Both the position numbers and the translations under genes were made by a program. Of a stretch of 64,000 nt of DNA, positions 1-7,904 are shown one piece after another. Source of the stretch: Bacillus taeanensis (GTDB lineage Bacteria > Bacillota > Bacilli > Bacillales > UBA6769); the NCBI RefSeq assembly GCF_003318295.1, contig NZ_QOCW01000012.1, forward strand, positions 1-64,000, given 5' to 3'. The notes beneath the pieces are model-generated. The model ran no database searches. It saw nothing but the letters and a program-made list of their open reading frames with translations, and was not told where the DNA came from. The stretch's first letter is position 1; each line of letters opens with the position of its first letter.

Positions 1-434
1 AAATTGAAGCCTCCAAATATGATTTAAGCTACATCGCCTTAGATGGCAACATCGGCTGCATGGTAAACGGGGCAGGTCTTGCGATGGCCACAATGGATAT
101 TATTAAACATTACGGCGGCGATCCGGCAAACTTCCTTGACGTTGGGGGCGGTGCGACAGCTGAAAAAGTAACGGAAGCATTCAAAATTATTTTATCCGAT
201 GAAAATGTAAAAGGCATTTATGTCAACATTTTCGGCGGTATTATGAAGTGTGATGTGATTGCTCAAGGTGTTGTCGAGGCGACAAAGCAGGTTGGTCTTG
301 AGATTCCTCTTGTCGTTCGTTTAGAAGGAACAAATGTTGATTTAGGTAAGAAAATTCTAAAAGAATCAGGCTTAAATATTACAGCAGCGGAATCAATGGC
401 AGACGGCGCAGAAAAAATCGTAGCATTAGTATAA
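1..434 (+). CDS. sucC: Succinyl-CoA synthetase beta subunit, C-terminal part (cut by window edge)
   Basis: ADP-forming succinate-CoA ligase beta chain, which works with SucD in the TCA cycle to make succinate and ATP from succinyl-CoA. The frame is open from base 3 and enters with [21 protein letters not shown], the conserved CoA-ligase stretch that follows the ATP-grasp domain. The end ([16 protein letters not shown]) is typical of SucC. About 144 residues are present; the family is about 385 long, so the N-terminal ATP-grasp half lies outside the window. The sucD start follows 18 bases after the stop with its own ribosome binding site, so the pair is an operon. Identification is firm. Confidence 0.96.
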   Translation, partial: IEASKYDLSYIALDGNIGCMVNGAGLAMATMDIIKHYGGDPANFLDVGGGATAEKVTEAFKIILSDENVKGIYVNIFGGIMKCDVIAQGVVEATKQVGLEIPLVVRLEGTNVDLGKKILKESGLNITAAESMADGAEKIVALV

Positions 435-452
435 TAGAAAGGCGAGGGAAAA

Positions 453-1367
453 ATGAGCGTATTTATTAATAGTAAAACAAAAGTGATTGTACAAGGAATT
501 ACAGGATCAGTTGGATTATTTCATACACAGCAGATGCTGGAGTATGGAACAAAAATCGTTGGTGGTGTGACACCTGGTAAAGGCGGAACAGAAGTGGAAG
601 GCGTACCTGTATTTGATACAGTAGAAGATGCAGTGAAAGAAACGGGTGCCAATGCCTCTGTTATATATGTACCACCTGCATTTGCGGCGGATGCGATTAT
701 GGAAGCAGTCGATGCCGAGCTTGATTTGGCGATTTGTATTACAGAAGGCATTCCAGTCCTTGATATGGTGAACGTGAAGCGCTATATGGAAGGAAAGAAA
801 ACACGTCTTGTTGGACCAAACTGTCCGGGTGTAATTACGCCTGAAGAATGTAAAATTGGCATCATGCCGGGTTATATTCATAAAAAAGGTCATGTTGGTG
901 TTGTATCCCGCTCTGGTACATTAACATATGAAGCCGTTCATCAGCTTTCTGAAGCAGGAATTGGTCAATCAACAGCGGTTGGAATCGGCGGTGACCCTGT
1001 AAACGGGACGAACTTTATTGATGTCCTAAAAGCGTTTAATGAAGATGACGACACGTATGCGGTGATTATGATTGGAGAAATCGGCGGGACAGCGGAAGAA
1101 GAAGCGGCTGAGTGGGTGAAAGCAAATATGACAAAACCTGTTGTCGGCTTTATCGGCGGTCAAACAGCTCCTCCTGGAAAACGGATGGGGCATGCCGGCG
1201 CGATTATTTCCGGAGGCAAAGGAACGGCCGCTGAAAAAATTAAAACCATGAACGCATGCGGCATTCAAGTAGCGGATACGCCAGCAGTGATGGGCGAAAC
1301 GTTAATAGCGGTTTTAAAAGAAAAAGGGTTATACGACAAATGTGTAACACACGCTGTTAAAAATTAA
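453..1367 (+). CDS. sucD: Succinyl-CoA synthetase alpha subunit
   Basis: Alpha chain of the succinate-CoA ligase, carrying the CoA-binding Rossmann domain ([14 protein letters not shown] near residues 15-28) and the phosphohistidine loop (MGHAGAI, His247). The length of 304 residues matches the family. The ATG start has a GGCGAGGG-type ribosome binding site just upstream and lies 18 bases behind sucC. A strong terminator follows, so the operon ends here. In B. subtilis sucCD is followed by dprA-topA; here the next gene is a convergent RNase H-like gene, so gene order differs. The identification is certain. Confidence 0.97.
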   Translation: MSVFINSKTKVIVQGITGSVGLFHTQQMLEYGTKIVGGVTPGKGGTEVEGVPVFDTVEDAVKETGANASVIYVPPAFAADAIMEAVDAELDLAICITEGIPVLDMVNVKRYMEGKKTRLVGPNCPGVITPEECKIGIMPGYIHKKGHVGVVSRSGTLTYEAVHQLSEAGIGQSTAVGIGGDPVNGTNFIDVLKAFNEDDDTYAVIMIGEIGGTAEEEAAEWVKANMTKPVVGFIGGQTAPPGKRMGHAGAIISGGKGTAAEKIKTMNACGIQVADTPAVMGETLIAVLKEKGLYDKCVTHAVKN

Positions 1368-1374
1368 TCAATAA

Positions 1375-1410
1375 AAAAGAAGAGGCTGCTCACAATCTGC
1401 CTCTTCTTTT
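1375..1410 (+). terminator. Bidirectional terminator between sucD and ypdQ
   Basis: A 12-bp stem (AAAAGAAGAGGC with its complement) carries a T run on the right and an A run on the left, so it can end transcription from both sides. It overlaps the stop codon of the convergent RNase H-like gene. Confidence 0.9.
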
Positions 1411-1798
1411 AATTTAACTGGACTGCTTTTCGTGCTAATTCATCTGCTGTTTTATTTTGACTGCTTGGAATCCATTTCATAAAAAACAATTCAAATTGAT
1501 CCATCAGTTCTAGGGCTTGTTGGAGAAGATCATTATAGACTGTTTTTTTTACATAACGCTTTTCCACAGCGCGGTCAATTAACTGAGAATCTGTTCGAAA
1601 AGAAGCAGATAAATAGTCTTTTTCTACACAAATTTTTAGCGCTTTAATAAACGCATGATATTCCGCCTCGTGATTGGTCATAATCCCAAGCGGTATTGAA
1701 TAACGTTCCACTTCTCCATTTGATAATTTAATAAAGATTCCAGCACCTGAGGGACCTGGATTTCCCGCGCTTGCTCCGTCCACATAGACTTCAATCAT
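1409..1798 (-). CDS. ypdQ: RNase HI-like protein (YpdQ family)
   Basis: A 129-residue ribonuclease H fold protein. The four acidic positions of the RNase H active site are visible: Asp7 (YVDGASAGNPGPSG), Glu46 (NHEAEYHAF), Asp70 (RTDSQLID) and Asp119 (NKTADELARKA). Members of this group resemble RNase HI but are short and lack the basic protrusion; the B. subtilis orthologue YpdQ is described as RNase H-like and its activity is not inferred here. The start was set at the ATG at 1798 because an AAGGGG ribosome binding site sits 6 bases upstream; a longer frame reaching 1858 lacks one. A second RNase H-like gene (ypeP) lies close by on the other strand. Confidence 0.85.
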   Translation of the reverse strand: MIEVYVDGASAGNPGPSGAGIFIKLSNGEVERYSIPLGIMTNHEAEYHAFIKALKICVEKDYLSASFRTDSQLIDRAVEKRYVKKTVYNDLLQQALELMDQFELFFMKWIPSSQNKTADELARKAVQLN

Positions 1799-2103
1799 AA
1801 TTTTTCCCCTTTTTATAATCTCATGGTATGGTAAGTAATGTTTATATGATTGTATCAAACCCTATCCTATCAACCAAGAGAAATAACTTAAAAGACAAAA
1901 GTAGTTCTCTCACTAAGTTATCCTCCATATATTTTTATATAAATACTATTTTAAAACAAAGAAACATAAAGGATTTTTAGCAGGAATGTAGAATATCGGC
2001 TAAAGGGGATTCTGTGATTACTCACGAGCTGTTTTAGTAAAATAACTTGTGTTTACAAATACTAAGAAACAACGGGAAAGTTAAGTAGGAGTTGAATGAA
2101 ATA

Positions 2104-2286
2104 ATGGAACGTCAAGACGTAATGATGGAAATCAGTCAAATATTAGACACATACTGCAGTGATTGCTTTGTACGAGATCATTTACGAAAAACATATGGAA
2201 AAAATTATGCACAGCGCTTTTGTATTCAAACATGCTCAGTTGGACAAGAATTAAAAAAGTGCGGAAAGCAGTTAGTTAACAAATAG
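2104..2286 (+). CDS. ypeQ: Small zinc-finger protein (YpeQ family)
   Basis: A small protein of about 60 residues with four cysteines arranged as CSDC near the N terminus and CIQTC further on, fitting a single zinc-binding site. It corresponds to B. subtilis YpeQ, which also sits just upstream of ypeP. An AGTAGGAG ribosome binding site is at about 2084-2091; both a TTG at 2092 (too close) and the ATG at 2104 (rather far) are possible starts, and the ATG is preferred. ypeP starts 19 bases after the stop, so the two are probably cotranscribed. The function is unknown; nucleic-acid binding is only a guess. Confidence 0.7.
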   Translation: MERQDVMMEISQILDTYCSDCFVRDHLRKTYGKNYAQRFCIQTCSVGQELKKCGKQLVNK

Positions 2287-2305
2287 CAAAAAGAGAGGTT
2301 TTTAC

Positions 2306-2977
2306 ATGAAGTTCTATCTGAAATGGCATTATAAACCAACTCGAATCAATGATGTACTGACATTTACTTCAGATTTAATAGACGCAAAAGATCTATTAAC
2401 ACTCATACAAGATATTGAAAAAACAGGACGAGTTCAACAGCTTGAATTAATTGATGAATTGGGAAAAGAATGGTCAAAGAAAGAGCTTGATCGCTATTTA
2501 AACGAAGCGCTTGAAGCACCTCATCACATTGTCGTTTATTTTGATGGTAATTATAACCGCCAAACGAATGAAGCAGGCCTTGGAATTGTTATTTACTATA
2601 CACAAAACAATAAATTCTTTCGGATTAGAAAAAACGAAAAAATTTCTGATATGGACTCTAATAACGAAGCGGAATATGCGGCCTTATGGATGGCACTCCA
2701 AGAAATTGAAGCACTTCAAACGCAGGAATTTTCCATTCAAATTAGAGGAGATTCTCAAGTTGTCATTAATCAATTGAGTGAAGAATGGCCTTGTTATGAA
2801 GAAAATCTAAATCGATGGATTGATCGAATTGAACAAACAATGAAAAAACTGCGCCTCCGTGCGAATTTTACTCTGCTTCCACGAAACCAAAATAGTGAAG
2901 CTGATAAATTAGGTTCACAAGCTTTAGAGGGAAATGAAATTTCAAGTATCATTGAACTAAACGGACCATATAAATAA
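2306..2977 (+). CDS. ypeP: RNase H-like / reverse-transcriptase-like domain protein (YpeP)
   Basis: A 223-residue protein with a non-catalytic looking N-terminal part of about 70 residues, rich in charged helices (VLTFTSDLIDAKDLL, KKELDRYLNEAL), followed by an RNase H domain. Active-site acids are seen in VYFDGNYN, NNEAEYAALW, IRGDSQVV and NSEADKLG, so the DEDD set is complete. This architecture matches B. subtilis YpeP. It follows ypeQ by 19 bases with an AAGAGAGG ribosome binding site and ends before a strong terminator. Its substrate (RNA-DNA hybrid, or other) cannot be told from the sequence. Confidence 0.8.
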   Translation: MKFYLKWHYKPTRINDVLTFTSDLIDAKDLLTLIQDIEKTGRVQQLELIDELGKEWSKKELDRYLNEALEAPHHIVVYFDGNYNRQTNEAGLGIVIYYTQNNKFFRIRKNEKISDMDSNNEAEYAALWMALQEIEALQTQEFSIQIRGDSQVVINQLSEEWPCYEENLNRWIDRIEQTMKKLRLRANFTLLPRNQNSEADKLGSQALEGNEISSIIELNGPYK

Positions 2978-2996
2978 AATAAATAAAATTCCCATA

Positions 2997-3031
2997 AAAA
3001 AAATGCTGTCAAAAATCGACAGCATTTTTTT
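2997..3031 (+). terminator. Bidirectional terminator after ypeP
   Basis: The stem AAAAAATGCTGTC pairs perfectly with GACAGCATTTTTT around a short loop. The left A run and right T run let it serve both ypeP and the convergent DUF2564 gene. Confidence 0.92.
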
Positions 3032-3281
3032 ATTCGTTTTTTGCTCCTGATAACTGTGTTTCACATTCTCTTAATATTTCTGCTGACTGCTGAAAAAGTT
3101 GTTGATCCACACCTGTTTGATTTGCAAGTGCTTCTTGATACTGTGTTTTTGCTTGATTTAAAGCGTTTGTAGCATCTTTTAATTGATCAGGATCCATACT
3201 CATTGTCGCATAACCGACCATTTTTTGTGCTGTTTTTACTGTCATTTCTACTTGTTTAATATCATTATATGGTTCAGACAT
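3030..3281 (-). CDS. DUF2564-type small helical protein
   Basis: An 83-residue soluble protein predicted to be all helical: MVGYATMSMDPDQLKDATNALNQAK, followed by a glutamine-rich helix that contains GVDQQLFQQSAEIL. The MSMDP and NQTGVD patterns resemble the Bacillaceae DUF2564 family, whose function is unknown. The ATG start has an AAAGGTGGGG-type ribosome binding site about 8 bases upstream. It is monocistronic and convergent with ypeP. The family match comes from memory of the pattern and was not searched. Confidence 0.65.
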   Translation of the reverse strand: MSEPYNDIKQVEMTVKTAQKMVGYATMSMDPDQLKDATNALNQAKTQYQEALANQTGVDQQLFQQSAEILRECETQLSGAKNE

Positions 3282-3454
3282 CTTATCCCCACCTTTTTAG
3301 AGTCTCTCCTAGTATGCTCTTTTAATTTTTAATTATTCAACATTAATCGACATAATTATATAAATTTTCAGACTATAAACAAAATTCGGTATTAAAGTTA
3401 AGAAATTCGATGTATTTTAAAGATAGTCAGAGATGATAGCGTTTAAATGGAAAA

Positions 3455-3469
3455 TGTTTCCGTTTTCAT
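3455..3469 (+). promoter_or_regulatory. cre box (CcpA site) upstream of gapN
   Basis: The reverse strand reads ATGAAAACGGAAACA, a full match to the relaxed Bacillus catabolite-responsive element WTGNAANCGNWNNCW. It lies about 117 bases before the proposed gapN start. CcpA control of gapN is an inference from this match and position. Confidence 0.6.
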
Positions 3470-3585
3470 TACATTTGAACATCTATTATATTTTCTTCCA
3501 TAATAAATTTAGAATCACATGAATAATCTGAAAACTAACAGCGATGAATGAACAGGAAAATACTACAGAAAAGAAGGTGTCAAGT

Positions 3586-4986
3586 TTGCAAAGTACAACG
3601 GTATTAGCAAAAAACAAAAAAGAAATTTATTCAGTTACTGGTAATGAGCTTCTAGGAAGTATCCCACTTATGACAAAAAAAGAAGTAGAGGCAGCGATGA
3701 ATGAGGCTTCTCTTCAGCAAAAAACATGGGCAAAAGTAGAAGTGTACAAGCGTGCTCAGGTTCTTCACGCCTGGGCGGATGAACTTTTAAAAAATAAAGA
3801 AGAATTAGCAGTAACGATTTCAAAAGAAGTTGGAAAAGGCATTTCTTCTGCACAAAAAGAAGTGGATCGTACAGCTGACTTAATTCGTTACACAGCTGAA
3901 GAAGGAGTTCGTCTTCATGGTGACATGATGAAAGGCGATGCATTTCCAGGCGGTACAACTGATAAAATTGCAATGATTGGTAGAGAACCACTTGGTGTCG
4001 TTCTTGCGATCTCACCATTCAACTATCCGGTAAACTTAGCTGCTTCAAAAGTTGCTCCTGCATTAATCACTGGTAATGCTGTTGTTTTCAAACCTGCAAC
4101 ACAAGGATCATTAAGCGGATTATTAATGATTAAAGCATTATTAAATACAAATCTTCCAAAAGGTGTTGTACAAGCTGTAACAGGAAAAGGTTCTGAAATT
4201 GGTGATTTCTTAGTAACGCACCCTAAAGTAAATATGATTTCTTTTACTGGTGGAACTGCAACAGGACAAGCGATTGCCGAGAAAGCAAAAATGATTCCGC
4301 TTGTACTTGAACTCGGAGGTAAAGATCCTGCAATTGTACTAGAAGATGCAGACCTTGATTTAACAGCTAAAAATATTGTTGGAGGAGCGTTTTCTTATTC
4401 TGGTCAGCGCTGCACGGCGATTAAACGTGTTTTAGTACAAGAAGAAGTGGCTGATGCGTTAACATTAAAAATCAAAGAACAAATTGAAGCCCTATCTATT
4501 GGTACACCTGAAGAAGATGCAGATATTACAGCATTAATTGATGAACAATCTGCTGATTTTGTTCAAAGCTTAATTGATGATGCGCTTTCAAAAGGAGCAT
4601 CTTTAGTTACCGGAAATAAACGTGAAGAAAACCTTATTTATCCAACACTGCTTGACCATGTGACAGCTGATATGGATCTTGCTTGGGAAGAGCCGTTTGG
4701 TCCAGTACTTCCAATTATTCGTGTGAAAAATGAGACAGAAGCAGTTGAACTTGCAAATGCTTCTGAATACGGACTGCAGGCAAGTATCTTTACAAAAAAT
4801 GTAGAAAAAGCAATGAAACTTGGTGCTGAACTTGAAGTAGGCTCTGTGCAGTTAAATGCTAAAACAGAGCGCGGCCCTGATCATTTTCCTTTTATTGGTG
4901 TGAAAAATTCCGGCTTAGGCGTGCAGGGAGTGCGCAGAAGTATTGAATCAATGACGCGTGATAAAGTATTTGTATTAAACTTTTAA
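3586..4986 (+). CDS. gapN: NADP-dependent non-phosphorylating glyceraldehyde-3-phosphate dehydrogenase
   Basis: GapN oxidises glyceraldehyde-3-phosphate straight to 3-phosphoglycerate, giving NADPH and bypassing the ATP-forming step of glycolysis. Counted from the TTG start, Asn146 (ISPFNYPVN), Glu242 (LVLELGGKD) and Cys276 (YSGQRCTAIKR) form the aldehyde dehydrogenase active site. The GQRCTAIKRVLV and NAKTERGPDHFPF stretches are typical of GapN rather than general aldehyde dehydrogenases. The start is set at TTG 3586 because GAAGGTG lies 6 bases upstream; the ATG at 3544 has no ribosome binding site. It is a single-gene unit between a cre box and a terminator. Confidence in function is high. 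Confidence 0.9.
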   Translation: MQSTTVLAKNKKEIYSVTGNELLGSIPLMTKKEVEAAMNEASLQQKTWAKVEVYKRAQVLHAWADELLKNKEELAVTISKEVGKGISSAQKEVDRTADLIRYTAEEGVRLHGDMMKGDAFPGGTTDKIAMIGREPLGVVLAISPFNYPVNLAASKVAPALITGNAVVFKPATQGSLSGLLMIKALLNTNLPKGVVQAVTGKGSEIGDFLVTHPKVNMISFTGGTATGQAIAEKAKMIPLVLELGGKDPAIVLEDADLDLTAKNIVGGAFSYSGQRCTAIKRVLVQEEVADALTLKIKEQIEALSIGTPEEDADITALIDEQSADFVQSLIDDALSKGASLVTGNKREENLIYPTLLDHVTADMDLAWEEPFGPVLPIIRVKNETEAVELANASEYGLQASIFTKNVEKAMKLGAELEVGSVQLNAKTERGPDHFPFIGVKNSGLGVQGVRRSIESMTRDKVFVLNF

Positions 4987-4997
4987 TAAATAAAAAG

Positions 4998-5034
4998 AAA
5001 AAATCCTAAAGGGATTGACCCTTTAGGATTTTTT
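4998..5034 (+). terminator. Bidirectional terminator between gapN and trpB
   Basis: A 16-bp perfect stem (AAAAAATCCTAAAGGG and complement) with a 5-base loop. It overlaps the last codons and stop of the convergent trpB gene and can serve both genes. Confidence 0.93.
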
Positions 5035-6198
5035 CTGCTTTAATAATTCAAATACTTCCTGCACATCTTTATCCCCGCGCCCCGATACATTTACAATGAG
5101 AAGTTGCTCTTTATCTAACGTTGGTGCAAGCTTTAAGGTGTAAGCAACAGCATGAGCACTTTCTAAGGCAGGAATAACCCCTTCTTCTTTACATAACACT
5201 TGAAACGCTTCAAGTACTTCTTCATTTGTAACCGAATAATATTCAGCGCGACCAGAAACTTTTAAAGAGCTGTGTTCAGGTCCAATTCCTGGATAATCAA
5301 GTCCCGCTGCAATCGAATAAGTTTTCTTCGGATTCCCATCTTCATCAATTAAAGCGAGTGTTTTAAAACCGTGAATTTCTGCCGGCACACCTTCTGTTAA
5401 TGTAGGGGCTTTATCAGGCTCAACTCCGATTAAGCGAACACTAGGTTTATCAATATAATGAGCAAACGCTCCAATTGCATTACTTCCTCCGCCAGCGCAA
5501 GCGATAACAGCATCAGGAAGGCGACCTTCTTTTTCAAGAATTTGTGCTTTTGATTCTTCACTAATCACCGATTGAAAATGCTTCACCATTGTCGGGTAAG
5601 GGTGAGGTCCAACTGCAGATCCAAGTAAATAAAAGGTATGTTCATAACTTTCCATATAATCGGTTAACGCGGCGTCCACAGCGTCTTTTAAACGACCTTG
5701 GCCGTTAGAAACGGACACAACCTTTGCGCCTAACAACTCCATTCGAAATACGTTTAGTGCTTGTCGGCGAACATCTTCTGCTCCCATATACACGACACAA
5801 TCCATTCCGAACATCGCACAACCTGTAGCAGTTGCGACACCATGCTGACCAGCTCCGGTTTCGGCAATAATTCGTTTTACGCCCATCCGTTTTGCGAGTA
5901 GAATTTGCCCCATTACATTATTAATTTTATGAGAACCTGTATGATTTAAATCTTCACGTTTTAAATAAATTTTAGCGCCGCCAAGCTTTTCAGTCAGCTT
6001 CTCAGCATATGTAAGTGGATTATCACGACCGATATACTCTTTTAAATAGTAACGAAATTCTTTATTAAACACTGGATCATCTTTATAAAGATTATACTGC
6101 TTCTCAAGATAATTAAGTGCTTCCTGCAGCTGTGGCGGCACAAAACTGCCACCAAATTCTCCAAAATAACCTGGTTTCTCTACTTTTGAATAACTCAT
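5023..6198 (-). CDS. trpB: Tryptophan synthase beta subunit, stand-alone copy
   Basis: PLP enzyme that condenses indole with serine to give tryptophan. The PLP lysine is Lys91 in LNHTGSHKINN, the phosphate-binding loop is ACAGGGSNAIG, and the start PGYFGEFGGSFVPP is typical of the TrpB1 class, which normally pairs with TrpA. Length is 391 residues, usual for the family. The ATG has a strong AGGAGGAG ribosome binding site. No other trp gene is adjacent: neighbours are gapN and a reductase-like gene. It may be the only trpB moved out of the operon or a second copy used to salvage indole. No T-box or other leader was recognised upstream. Confidence 0.92.
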   Translation of the reverse strand: MSYSKVEKPGYFGEFGGSFVPPQLQEALNYLEKQYNLYKDDPVFNKEFRYYLKEYIGRDNPLTYAEKLTEKLGGAKIYLKREDLNHTGSHKINNVMGQILLAKRMGVKRIIAETGAGQHGVATATGCAMFGMDCVVYMGAEDVRRQALNVFRMELLGAKVVSVSNGQGRLKDAVDAALTDYMESYEHTFYLLGSAVGPHPYPTMVKHFQSVISEESKAQILEKEGRLPDAVIACAGGGSNAIGAFAHYIDKPSVRLIGVEPDKAPTLTEGVPAEIHGFKTLALIDEDGNPKKTYSIAAGLDYPGIGPEHSSLKVSGRAEYYSVTNEEVLEAFQVLCKEEGVIPALESAHAVAYTLKLAPTLDKEQLLIVNVSGRGDKDVQEVFELLKQKKS

Positions 6199-6299
6199 GC
6201 TTTCTCCTCCTAAACCAACATAGCAATTTTATATTACAATATTTGTTTCTCTTATTGTAAAGCGTTTCCCCCTTGCAATCAATTGAAAATTCAATTTTT

Positions 6300-6974
6300 T
6301 CAAAATAATTTATCTTTCTGTTTAATTTCTTTTACAATATTTTGAGCAAAATGCCCCAATGTGCCCTGTACATAAGACCGTATCACTTCAGGAACCATTG
6401 ATTGAAGAGCAGTAGTTATTAAGACGTCTTCATATCCTTGTTTTTGCAGGTTTTTTTCAATTTCTACTGCTGCTTCAACGGCATATGTTGTTGCTGTTTT
6501 ATTGACTTCAAATACAAGCGATTCATCAGCATCTAATACAGTGCCAATTTCTTCAAAAAAGCGAAGAACATGATGAGCTGCTTTTTGTTTAGCAGTGACA
6601 AAAAGACCATTTCCGTACAGTCTTAATGCATTTGAATGACCAATAAATTTCATACTGATTATTGTTAAGTTAGGAAATTGCAGATGAAGATCATTCGTTT
6701 TTAAAGAGGTGGCCATGTTTATGAGAACAGTGCTTTTTAAAAGATGATTCGTTTCTTTAAGAAACAAAGAGATTTGTTGAGCAGGAAGAGAGAGGATCAA
6801 ATAATCGATTTTTTCTAATTCACTTTTTCTTAATGCATAAGTATGAGGATAGTTTTTAGTAAACGATTCTGCTTTCTCGTAGTTTGGATGATACACACCT
6901 ATTTTCTGACTTTGTACCTGAGCAGCAAGAGCCGTTCCTAATTTTCCAATCCCTATAATTCCCCACTTTTCCAT
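6300..6974 (-). CDS. NAD(P)-binding reductase-like protein (ProC-like)
   Basis: About 224 residues. The N terminus WGIIGIGKLGTALA is a Rossmann dinucleotide-binding loop, and the fold pattern (DYLILSLPAQQISLFL, then a C-terminal helical part) resembles pyrroline-5-carboxylate reductase (ProC) or competence protein ComER relatives. It is shorter than true ProC (about 270) and the proline-binding C-terminal motif is not clear, so the activity is left open. The ATG at 6974 is chosen because GGAGATGAT lies 9 bases upstream; the in-frame ATG at 6989 overlaps that site. It sits alone downstream of trpB on the same strand direction, about 100 bases away. Confidence 0.65.
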   Translation of the reverse strand: MEKWGIIGIGKLGTALAAQVQSQKIGVYHPNYEKAESFTKNYPHTYALRKSELEKIDYLILSLPAQQISLFLKETNHLLKSTVLINMATSLKTNDLHLQFPNLTIISMKFIGHSNALRLYGNGLFVTAKQKAAHHVLRFFEEIGTVLDADESLVFEVNKTATTYAVEAAVEIEKNLQKQGYEDVLITTALQSMVPEVIRSYVQGTLGHFAQNIVKEIKQKDKLF

Positions 6975-7051
6975 ACCAATCATCTCCATTCGTAAAATCT
7001 TTCTTTCATCATATCATGGGAAACTCGCATCAAGGGAGACCTTAAGTAAAC

Positions 7052-7079
7052 AAAAAAAGACTGAAGGATTTCTTCAGTC
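7052..7079 (-). terminator. Terminator of ytzC
   Basis: On the minus strand GACTGAAG, a 5-base loop and CTTCAGTC are followed by seven T. The hairpin includes the ytzC stop codon. Confidence 0.88.
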
Positions 7080-7352
7080 AAGTTCTGTCACATGAAAACC
7101 CAGCACCATTTCATTTTGTGTTTTTCGAACCATCTGCTGGACGCGCTGGAGCTGGTCGCGAAGTTCTGGCGTTGAATTATGAATCATCTGTTCTAACTGC
7201 ATATAGCAATTTTCAAGTTCCTGCTGTGCATCTGTATAAGGAGCTAAATCAATTTCTTCCTGCAGCTGGGCCTTTCTTAATGTTTTTTCCGCATTGGCAA
7301 TAACCAATTTTATATTTTCAATTTCTTCTTGAACGTTATCATACATAGACAT
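7074..7352 (-). CDS. ytzC: DUF2524 family small coiled-coil protein (YtzC)
   Basis: A 92-residue, highly charged, helical protein (MSMYDNVQEEIENIKLVIANAEK, then ELENCYMQLEQMIH), predicted to form a coiled coil. It resembles B. subtilis YtzC (DUF2524), a protein of unknown function. The start at 7352 is set by a perfect GAAGGAGG ribosome binding site 8 bases upstream; the frame extends 15 codons further without one. The gene is monocistronic and its stop lies within its own terminator. Confidence 0.7.
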   Translation of the reverse strand: MSMYDNVQEEIENIKLVIANAEKTLRKAQLQEEIDLAPYTDAQQELENCYMQLEQMIHNSTPELRDQLQRVQQMVRKTQNEMVLGFHVTELD

Positions 7353-7567
7353 GTGTAATTCCTCCTTCAAAATTGTTTCAATGTTAATATGAAGCAAGAG
7401 AACGTTTTCTATGTGTATTTGAAAAGAATACTACACTAAATTAAAGAAGACTTATAAAAAGAGGTGAATGTTCTTATTTAGATCATCTCGTGAAAAATAG
7501 CATGTATAAAAGAGAACATTCTGCCATATACTATGAAAATAGTTTAAAATAAGGCAGGTGAAAGGTC

Positions 7568-7780
7568 ATGCAGCGGTTTCATGAGCTTGAAAAAATTTAT
7601 GAAGCATTATGCTCTGCTGAACAGCATCTTTTATCAGAAGAGCATGCTGCGTCATGTAATCGTGAATTTATACTTTCTTCTATGTCAGAAGCGAGGCAAG
7701 CCTATCAGCATGGGGTAGCCCATGCCCATGGAGTAGATCCTAAACTTATTCAATCACTTTATTCAGCAGTTAAATATTAA
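7568..7780 (+). CDS. Small conserved-looking protein of unknown function
   Basis: A 70-residue helical protein, MQRFHELEKIYEALCSAEQHL to QSLYSAVKY, with two cysteines and several histidines (HGVAHAHGVDP). The phrase HGVDPKLIQSLYS resembles GVDQQLFQQSAE in the DUF2564-type protein at 3030-3281, so the two may be distant relatives. The ATG has a GGCAGGTGAAAGG ribosome binding site and a clear terminator follows. I do not recognise the family. Confidence 0.6.
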   Translation: MQRFHELEKIYEALCSAEQHLLSEEHAASCNREFILSSMSEARQAYQHGVAHAHGVDPKLIQSLYSAVKY

Positions 7781-7790
7781 TGTTCACATT

Positions 7791-7818
7791 AGGAACGGTT
7801 CTGCACGTTCCTTTTTTT
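7791..7818 (+). terminator. Terminator after the 70-residue gene
   Basis: Stem AGGAACG/CGTTCCT with an 8-base loop followed by seven T. Confidence 0.85.
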
Positions 7819-7904
7819 ATTGAAAAGACGTTCTTTTTTTACAAAAAAAAGATGTGTGCTAAAATAATTATGCGGTAATTTTGAATAAAGAAAGGGTTTT
7901 TATA

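Noticed and set aside
1842-1913. 23-codon ORF behind GGAGG, MRELLLSFKLFLLVDRIG...
   Set aside because: Good ribosome binding site but very short, with no conservation evidence; left unlisted.
6241-6270. cre-like GTAAAGCGTTTCCC upstream of trpB
   Set aside because: Spacing is off by one base from the consensus and two positions fail.
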